Below are positions 6,486 through 11,070 of a stretch of DNA of 11,070 nucleotides, in pieces. The stretch is from an uncultured Polymorphobacter sp. (GTDB lineage Bacteria; Pseudomonadota; Alphaproteobacteria; Sphingomonadales; Sphingomonadaceae): contig CALDHQ010000349.1 of assembly GCA_937894055.1 (NCBI GenBank), positions 1 through 11,070 on the forward strand, given 5' to 3'. A model generated the notes under the pieces. It was not told where the DNA came from and ran no database searches. It saw only the letters and a list, made by a program, of their open reading frames with translations. How positions within the stretch are numbered: position 1 is the stretch's first letter; each line of letters opens with the position of its first letter. A program made the position numbers and the translations under genes.

Positions 6486-6502
6486 GAATTGAGGAGATCG
6501 CC

Positions 6503-7192
6503 ATGTCCAACGCTTCGAAAATCGCTCTGGTCGCCGCATTGCTGCTCGGCAGCGCCGCGCACGCCGATCAGCGCAGCTTCCCGGTCGGCAGCTTCGACCG
6601 GCTGGCGAGCAGCGGCTCGGCCGACATCACCGTCACCACCGGCAAGACCCCGAGCGTCAGCGTCGAGGCGTCGAAGGACACGCTCGACCGCATGGACATC
6701 CGCGTCGATGGCAGCACGCTGCGCATCGGCATGAAGAAGGGCAGCTGGGGCGTCAGCTGGAACAGCGGCAAGATCAAGGTCGCGGTCACCGTGCCGATGT
6801 TGCGCAGCGTCGATCTGTCGGGGTCAGGGTCGGTTGTCGTCAACCAGATCAAGGTCCCCGAATTCACCGCCGGCATCTCGGGGTCAGGCGAAGCGCGCTT
6901 CCCGTCGGTTGACGCGGGCACCGTCAGGCTGTCGATTTCGGGGTCGGGCGATGTCGATGCCGCCGGCCGCTGCGGCGCGGCGCATGTCGATATCGCCGGC
7001 TCGGGCGACGTCGACATCGGCAAGCTGCAATGCACCAGCCTCAGCGCCTCGATTGCCGGGTCGGGCGATATCGACGCCTATGCGACGACGAGCGCCAATA
7101 TCTCGATTGCCGGCTCGGGCGATGCACGCGTCGCGGGCGGTGCCAAGTGCAAGATCAGCAAGGCCGGCAGCGGCACGGTGACCTGCGGCTGA
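6503..7192 (+). CDS. Exported DUF2807 (head GIN domain) beta-solenoid protein, copy 2
   Basis: A 229-residue protein with a clear signal peptide ending AAHA (cleavage after about residue 21). A first part, about residues 22-100, is followed by seven glycine turns at 107, 127, 147, 166, 186, 204 and 222, mostly GSG followed by D or E. Cysteines 157, 177, 216 and 228 have exactly the spacing of the upstream copy, and the protein ends VTCG. This is a tandem duplicate that has diverged considerably. The glycine turns are more regular (GSGD) than in copy 1, where three are GAG or GPG. The start ATG at 6503 has GAGGAG six bases upstream. The frame is open much further upstream, but only as a shadow of copy 1. 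Periplasmic or surface location is inferred; function unknown. Confidence 0.87.
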   Translation: MSNASKIALVAALLLGSAAHADQRSFPVGSFDRLASSGSADITVTTGKTPSVSVEASKDTLDRMDIRVDGSTLRIGMKKGSWGVSWNSGKIKVAVTVPMLRSVDLSGSGSVVVNQIKVPEFTAGISGSGEARFPSVDAGTVRLSISGSGDVDAAGRCGAAHVDIAGSGDVDIGKLQCTSLSASIAGSGDIDAYATTSANISIAGSGDARVAGGAKCKISKAGSGTVTCG

Positions 7193-7197
7193 GGCGG

Positions 7198-8610
7198 TTA
7201 TCCACCGGCTGACGACAGCCCGAACAGCGCTGCAAGGCCGAGGAACGAGAAGAAGCCCATGACGTCGGTCATGGTGGTGACGAACACCGTCGAGGTCACC
7301 GCCGGATCGATTTCAAAGCGTTCGAGCACCAGCGGCACGATGACGCCCGACAGCCCGGCGACGAGGCTGTTGATCGCCATCGCGGCAAACAGCACGAGGC
7401 TCAGCCCGGTGTCGTGATAGACGAGCTGGCAGGCAATCCCCATCAGGATGCCGAAGCCCAGCCCGTTGGCGCAGGCAATCGCCAGCTCGCGGCCGATCAT
7501 GCGCAGCGAGTTCGACGAGGTCAGCTGGTTGGTGGCGAGCGCGCGCACCGTGACGGTCATCGTCTGCGTCGCGGCATTGCCGCCCATACCCGCGACAATC
7601 GGCATCAGCACCGCCAGCGTCACCAGCTTGGCGATGGTGGTTTCGAACGCCGCGACGACGCTCGACGCGAGGATGGCGGTGCCGAGGTTGATCAGCAGCC
7701 ACCACATCCGCACCGGAATCGTCTTGCGCAGCGGCTCGTTGATGTCGCCGTCGCCGGCACCGGCGAGGCGCAGCACGTCCTGGCTGGCCTCGTCCTGGAT
7801 GATGTGGACGATGTCATCGACGGTGATGACGCCGACCAGCCGCCCGACCGGGTCGATGACCGCGGCGGAAATCAGCGCGTATTTCTGGAAGCGGAACGCG
7901 ACTTCCTCCTGATCGAGGTCGACCGGAATCAGCGACTGTTCGCGCTGCATGACATCGGCGACGGCAATCGACCGCGGCGTCGTCAGCACCCATGACAGCC
8001 GCATCGTGCCGATCGGCTTGTGGCCGGGATCGACAACGAAGATTTCCCAGAAATCGCTGGCCAGGTCGGGCGCCAGCCCCAGAAAGTCGATGACCTGGCC
8101 AATGCTCCAGTGCTCGGGCACCGCGACGAGCTCGCGCTGCATCAGGCGGCCGGCCGATTCCTCGGGATAGCTCAGCGCTTCCTCGATGGCGGCGCGGTCG
8201 TCGGGGTCGAGCGCGCGCAGCACCTCGCGCTGTTCGTCGGGGTCGAGCTCCTCGACGATCGACACCGCGTCATCGGTATCGAGCTCGCTGACGACATCGG
8301 CGACCTGGCTGGCGCTGAGCACGTCGAGCAGCGCCTCGCGGACCCAGTCGTTCATTTCGGCGATGACGTCGGCGTCGAGCGTGTCGCCGAGCGCTTCGGC
8401 GAGCGGCTGGCGGTAGGCGGCGGGAATCAGTTCGAACAGGTCGGCGATGTCGGCCGGGTGCAGCGGTGCCGCGAGCGCGCGTGCGCCGTCGCTGTCATCG
8501 GCTTCGAGCGCCGCGACGACATCGTCGACGAAGTCGCGCCGAAGACGGTTGTCTTCGAGCACCTCGCGCGTCGCCGGCACCATGCCTGCTTCTGGAACCA
8601 ATTCAGCCAT
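7198..8610 (-). CDS. mgtE: MgtE-type magnesium channel/transporter
   Basis: A 470-residue protein with the full MgtE layout: an acidic N-domain of helical repeats (about 45-150), a pair of CBS domains (about 155-275) that sense cytoplasmic Mg2+ in characterised members, and a five-helix membrane domain (about 300-465). The signature PIVAGMGGNAATQT is at about 337-350, and the last helices carry TTMTDVMGFF, where Asp449 matches the pore aspartate of Thermus MgtE. It imports Mg2+ across the inner membrane and closes when internal Mg2+ is high. The start is ATG at 8610 without an SD; a promoter lies directly upstream (see 8616-8644). Met10 is an alternative start. The gene is convergent with the second DUF2807 gene, 5 bases between stops, with no terminator in the gap. 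Confidence 0.95.
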   Translation of the reverse strand: MAELVPEAGMVPATREVLEDNRLRRDFVDDVVAALEADDSDGARALAAPLHPADIADLFELIPAAYRQPLAEALGDTLDADVIAEMNDWVREALLDVLSASQVADVVSELDTDDAVSIVEELDPDEQREVLRALDPDDRAAIEEALSYPEESAGRLMQRELVAVPEHWSIGQVIDFLGLAPDLASDFWEIFVVDPGHKPIGTMRLSWVLTTPRSIAVADVMQREQSLIPVDLDQEEVAFRFQKYALISAAVIDPVGRLVGVITVDDIVHIIQDEASQDVLRLAGAGDGDINEPLRKTIPVRMWWLLINLGTAILASSVVAAFETTIAKLVTLAVLMPIVAGMGGNAATQTMTVTVRALATNQLTSSNSLRMIGRELAIACANGLGFGILMGIACQLVYHDTGLSLVLFAAMAINSLVAGLSGVIVPLVLERFEIDPAVTSTVFVTTMTDVMGFFSFLGLAALFGLSSAGG

Positions 8611-8615
8611 GAGGT

Positions 8616-8644
8616 CTTATAGCGGTACGGCGCACAGTTGCCAG
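8616..8644 (-). promoter_or_regulatory. Promoter of mgtE placed for a leaderless transcript
   Basis: On the minus strand, CTGGCA (8644-8639), 17 bases, TATAAG (8621-8616), matching consensus at 4/6 and 5/6. Only five bases separate the -10 from the ATG, so transcription would begin at or within a base or two of the start codon. The absence of an SD before the ATG is consistent. There is no room for an M-box riboswitch leader. Confidence 0.5.
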
Positions 8645-8806
8645 CGCCGAGGCACCGGCGACGCGGCGCGGCAGGCCAACACCCCCCCACGCCATTGCGG
8701 ATGCAGCCAATAGGGGAAAACCCGTATATCGCACTTGCGAAATAACAGGCATTGGCGGACTATCTGAAGCGCGTTCACGTAGCACTGCAAACGGGGGCCT
8801 AGGCCA

Positions 8807-10471
8807 ATGAGCGGAATTATGGTCAAGTCGGCGGGATGGTTCTTCCTGTCGCTGCTCGCCTTGATGGCGATGGCATTTGCCGCCGACAGCGGCTTCGCGG
8901 TCCACATGCTGATTGTCGCTATAGCGGCGTTCCTCGTCGCGGTGGTGACGCTGCGCAGCGGCGATTTCTACGGCATCGCCAACGGCATCCTCAAAACCCC
9001 GGCCGACCAGACACTCTACGACGACGACCCGATCCGTTGGGGTGTCATCGCCACGGTGTTCTGGGGCCTCGCGGGTTTCCTTGCCGGGCTCTACATCGCT
9101 TGCCAGCTGGCGTTCCCCGCACTCAACCTCGGCTTCGAATATACCACCTTCGGCCGGCTGCGGCCGCTGCACACGTCGGCGGTCATCTTCGCGTTCGGCG
9201 GCAACGCGCTGATCGCCACCAGCTTCTACATCGTCCAGCGCACGTGCCGTGCCCGACTGGCCTTCCCCGGCCTCGCCCGCTTCGTGTTCTGGGGCTACCA
9301 GCTGTTCATCGTGCTCGCCGCGACCGGCTATCTGATGGGCATCACCGAGGCGCGCGAATACGCCGAGCCCGAATGGTATGTCGATCTCTGGCTGACCCTC
9401 GTCTGGGTTTCGTATCTCGCGGTGTTCGTCGGTACGCTGGTCAAGCGCCGCGAACCGCACATCTATGTCGCCAACTGGTTCTTCCTGGCGTTCATCATCA
9501 CCGTGGCGATGCTCCACCTCGTCAACAACTTGGCGATTCCGGCCTATTACCTCGGGTCGAAGTCGTATTCGGCGTTCGCCGGTGTGCAGGACGCGCTGAC
9601 GCAGTGGTGGTACGGCCATAACGCGGTGGGCTTCTTCCTGACCGCGGGCTTCCTCGGCATGATGTATTATTTCGTGCCCAAGCAGGCCGAACGCCCGGTC
9701 TACAGCTACCGGCTGTCGATCATCCACTTCTGGTCGCTGATCTTCCTGTACATCTGGGCCGGTCCGCACCACCTCCACTACACCGCGCTGCCCGACTGGG
9801 CGCAGACGCTGGGCATGGTGTTCTCGATCATGCTGTGGATGCCGTCATGGGGCGGCATGATCAACGGCCTGATGACGCTCAACGGCGCCTGGGAGAAGAT
9901 CCGCACCGACCCGATCATCCGCATGATGGTGCTGGCGCTGGCCTTCTACGGCATGAGCACCTTCGAAGGCCCGATGATGTCGATCAAGACGGTCAACAGC
10001 CTGTCGCACTACACCGACTGGACGATCGGCCATGTCCACTCCGGCGCACTCGGCTGGAACGGCATGATCACCTTCGCGGCGCTCTATTATCTGACGCCGC
10101 GCCTGTGGAACCGCCAGCGCATGTACAGCCTGCGCATGATCAACTGGCACTTCTGGCTGGCGACGCTGGGCATCGTGCTCTACGCCTCGGCGATGTGGGT
10201 GGCGGGCATCATGCAGGGCCTGATGTGGCGCGAATACGGCGCCGACGGCTACCTGGTGTATTCGTTCGTCGAAGTCGTCCACGCCATGTTCCCGATGTAC
10301 GTCATCCGGGCTGCCGGCGGGCTGCTCTACCTCAGCGGCGCTCTGGTCATGACCTACAACATCTGGATGACCATCGCCGGCAAGCTGCGCGACGAGGCGC
10401 CGATGACCGAGACGCCGTATGACGCGGCGACCGATCGTCCGCTCGCCCCCGTCGCTGCACCCGCCGAATAA
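8807..10471 (+). CDS. ccoN: cbb3-type cytochrome c oxidase subunit I (CcoN/FixN)
   Basis: The 554-residue catalytic subunit of the cbb3 oxidase, which reduces O2 to water and pumps protons at low oxygen. Ligands visible by family comparison: heme b His122 (RPLHTSAV) and His411; heme b3 His409 ([12 protein letters not shown]); CuB His271 ([11 protein letters not shown]), His321 and His322 (GPHHLHYT). Tyr315 ([10 protein letters not shown]) fits the cross-linked active-site tyrosine. About 12 core membrane helices are present, plus an N-terminal extension of roughly 60 residues with one or two hydrophobic segments (about 10-27 and 32-49). The start ATG at 8807 has GGGGG nine bases upstream; an ATG at 8819 is possible. 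ccoO follows 11 bases after the stop. I found no FNR/FixK box upstream. Confidence 0.97.
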   Translation: MSGIMVKSAGWFFLSLLALMAMAFAADSGFAVHMLIVAIAAFLVAVVTLRSGDFYGIANGILKTPADQTLYDDDPIRWGVIATVFWGLAGFLAGLYIACQLAFPALNLGFEYTTFGRLRPLHTSAVIFAFGGNALIATSFYIVQRTCRARLAFPGLARFVFWGYQLFIVLAATGYLMGITEAREYAEPEWYVDLWLTLVWVSYLAVFVGTLVKRREPHIYVANWFFLAFIITVAMLHLVNNLAIPAYYLGSKSYSAFAGVQDALTQWWYGHNAVGFFLTAGFLGMMYYFVPKQAERPVYSYRLSIIHFWSLIFLYIWAGPHHLHYTALPDWAQTLGMVFSIMLWMPSWGGMINGLMTLNGAWEKIRTDPIIRMMVLALAFYGMSTFEGPMMSIKTVNSLSHYTDWTIGHVHSGALGWNGMITFAALYYLTPRLWNRQRMYSLRMINWHFWLATLGIVLYASAMWVAGIMQGLMWREYGADGYLVYSFVEVVHAMFPMYVIRAAGGLLYLSGALVMTYNIWMTIAGKLRDEAPMTETPYDAATDRPLAPVAAPAE

Positions 10472-10482
10472 GGAGCCCTGAC

Positions 10483-11070
10483 ATGGCCAGCAAATTCTTC
10501 GACCACACGAAGATCGAACGCAATGTCACGCTGCTCGCGGTGCTGTCGTTGGTGGTGGTGACAATCGGCGGCATCGTCGAAATCGCGCCGCTGTTCTGGA
10601 TCGACTCGACCGTCGAAAAGGTCGAGGGCGTGCGGCCCTACACGCCGCTCGAACTCGCCGGACGCAACATCTACATGCGCGAAGGCTGCTACAACTGCCA
10701 CAGCCAGATGATCCGGCCGTTCCGCGACGAAGTCGAACGCTACGGCCATTTCAGCCTGGCGGCGGAAAGCATGTACGACCATCCGTTCCAATGGGGTTCA
10801 AAGCGCACCGGGCCTGATCTGGCGCGCACCGGCGGGCGTTATTCGGACGAATGGCATGTCCAGCATCTGACCGATCCGCGCGCCGTGGTGCCGGAATCGA
10901 TCATGCCGCCCTACGCCTTCCTCGCCGAAAACGACCTCAAGGCGCACGACATGGGCCGCGATCTGCGCGCGCTCAGCCGCGTCGGCGTGCCGTACAGCGA
11001 AGCCGCGATTGCCGCAGCCGATGCCGATCTGGCGGCCCAAGCCGATCCCGAAGCCGATACCGCCGCATTG
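10483..11070 (+). CDS. ccoO: cbb3-type cytochrome c oxidase subunit II (CcoO/FixO), partial
   Basis: 196 codons are open to the right edge, with no stop. This is the membrane-anchored monoheme cytochrome c of the cbb3 oxidase, passing electrons to CcoN. One N-terminal membrane helix (about residues 15-38) precedes a periplasmic domain with CYNCH (69-73) for heme c attachment; Met141 in SIMPPYAFL is the probable sixth ligand. [15 protein letters not shown] and the [17 protein letters not shown] stretch are typical of the family. The SD AGGAG (10471-10475) is seven bases before the ATG and overlaps the ccoN stop, consistent with one operon. The last residues are Ala/Asp/Glu-rich. ccoQ and ccoP are expected beyond the edge. 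Confidence 0.96.
   Translation, partial: MASKFFDHTKIERNVTLLAVLSLVVVTIGGIVEIAPLFWIDSTVEKVEGVRPYTPLELAGRNIYMREGCYNCHSQMIRPFRDEVERYGHFSLAAESMYDHPFQWGSKRTGPDLARTGGRYSDEWHVQHLTDPRAVVPESIMPPYAFLAENDLKAHDMGRDLRALSRVGVPYSEAAIAAADADLAAQADPEADTAAL

Noticed and set aside
5618..6502. A long upstream extension of the second DUF2807 frame, reaching 524 codons in all
   Set aside because: The extension is an out-of-frame shadow of the first DUF2807 gene. The ATG at 6503 has a good SD and a signal peptide.
6820..7130. Repeated tcgggcga-type units at the DNA level, resembling a minisatellite or CRISPR-like repeat
   Set aside because: They encode the GSGD turns of the beta-solenoid at 18-20 codon intervals, are imperfect, and lie wholly inside a reading frame.
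8611..8806. An M-box or other Mg2+ riboswitch for mgtE
   Set aside because: The only plausible promoter puts the transcript start at the start codon, and no conserved leader structure is visible.
8603..9778. A 391-codon open frame on the minus strand opposite ccoN
   Set aside because: Its product is a low-complexity, charged His/Glu/Arg-rich sequence typical of the complement of a GC-rich gene, and ccoN on the other strand is unmistakable.
1..11070. A previously undescribed multi-gene system
   Set aside because: All the genes belong to recognisable or at least named families in a normal chromosomal arrangement. No mobile element, regulator-effector pair or unexplained gene cluster is visible.

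Overview
The window looks like ordinary chromosome from a GC-rich alphaproteobacterium, most likely a sphingomonad (Sphingomonadales). The assignment is from memory of gene families: the SUV3-type helicase / S4 protein / fdxA / carD gene order, the CcoN with an N-terminal membrane extension, and the N-terminal segment of a sphingomonad-type M23 peptidase. I see no transposase, integrase, CRISPR array, tRNA or rRNA, and no toxin or defence genes.

Layout. (1) Positions 1-458, minus: N-terminal part of a membrane-anchored, probable M23 peptidase that runs off the left edge. A 250-base divergent intergenic region separates it from the next block. (2) Positions 709-4861, plus: an 862-residue SUV3-like DExH RNA helicase, a 94-residue Hsp15-like S4 RNA-binding protein 19 bases later, a 7Fe ferredoxin (fdxA) and the RNA polymerase-binding regulator carD. 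A perfect 26-base palindrome flanked by an A-run and a T-run ends this block and serves as a bidirectional terminator. (3) Positions 4934-7192, cell envelope: a DUF4136 lipoprotein (minus), then two tandem exported DUF2807 beta-solenoid proteins (plus) that are clear paralogues. (4) Positions 7198-8610, minus: the magnesium channel MgtE, with its stop only 5 bases from that of the second DUF2807 gene. (5) Positions 8807-11070, plus: ccoN and the start of ccoO, the first genes of a cbb3 cytochrome oxidase operon that continues past the right edge.

How they work together. Block 2 groups RNA remodelling, ribosome- or RNA-binding, electron transfer and control of RNA polymerase initiation; a shared stress or growth-control role is an inference. 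Block 3 is periplasmic or outer-membrane. The cbb3 genes give high-affinity oxygen respiration.

The most useful non-coding observations are a good sigma70-like promoter with an operator-like inverted repeat over its -10 before the second DUF2807 gene, a probably leaderless mgtE transcript, and inverted repeats before fdxA and the lipoprotein gene. I did not find a convincing new multi-gene system. Starts were chosen by Shine-Dalgarno (SD) spacing and remembered family N-termini; no alignment or database search was possible.
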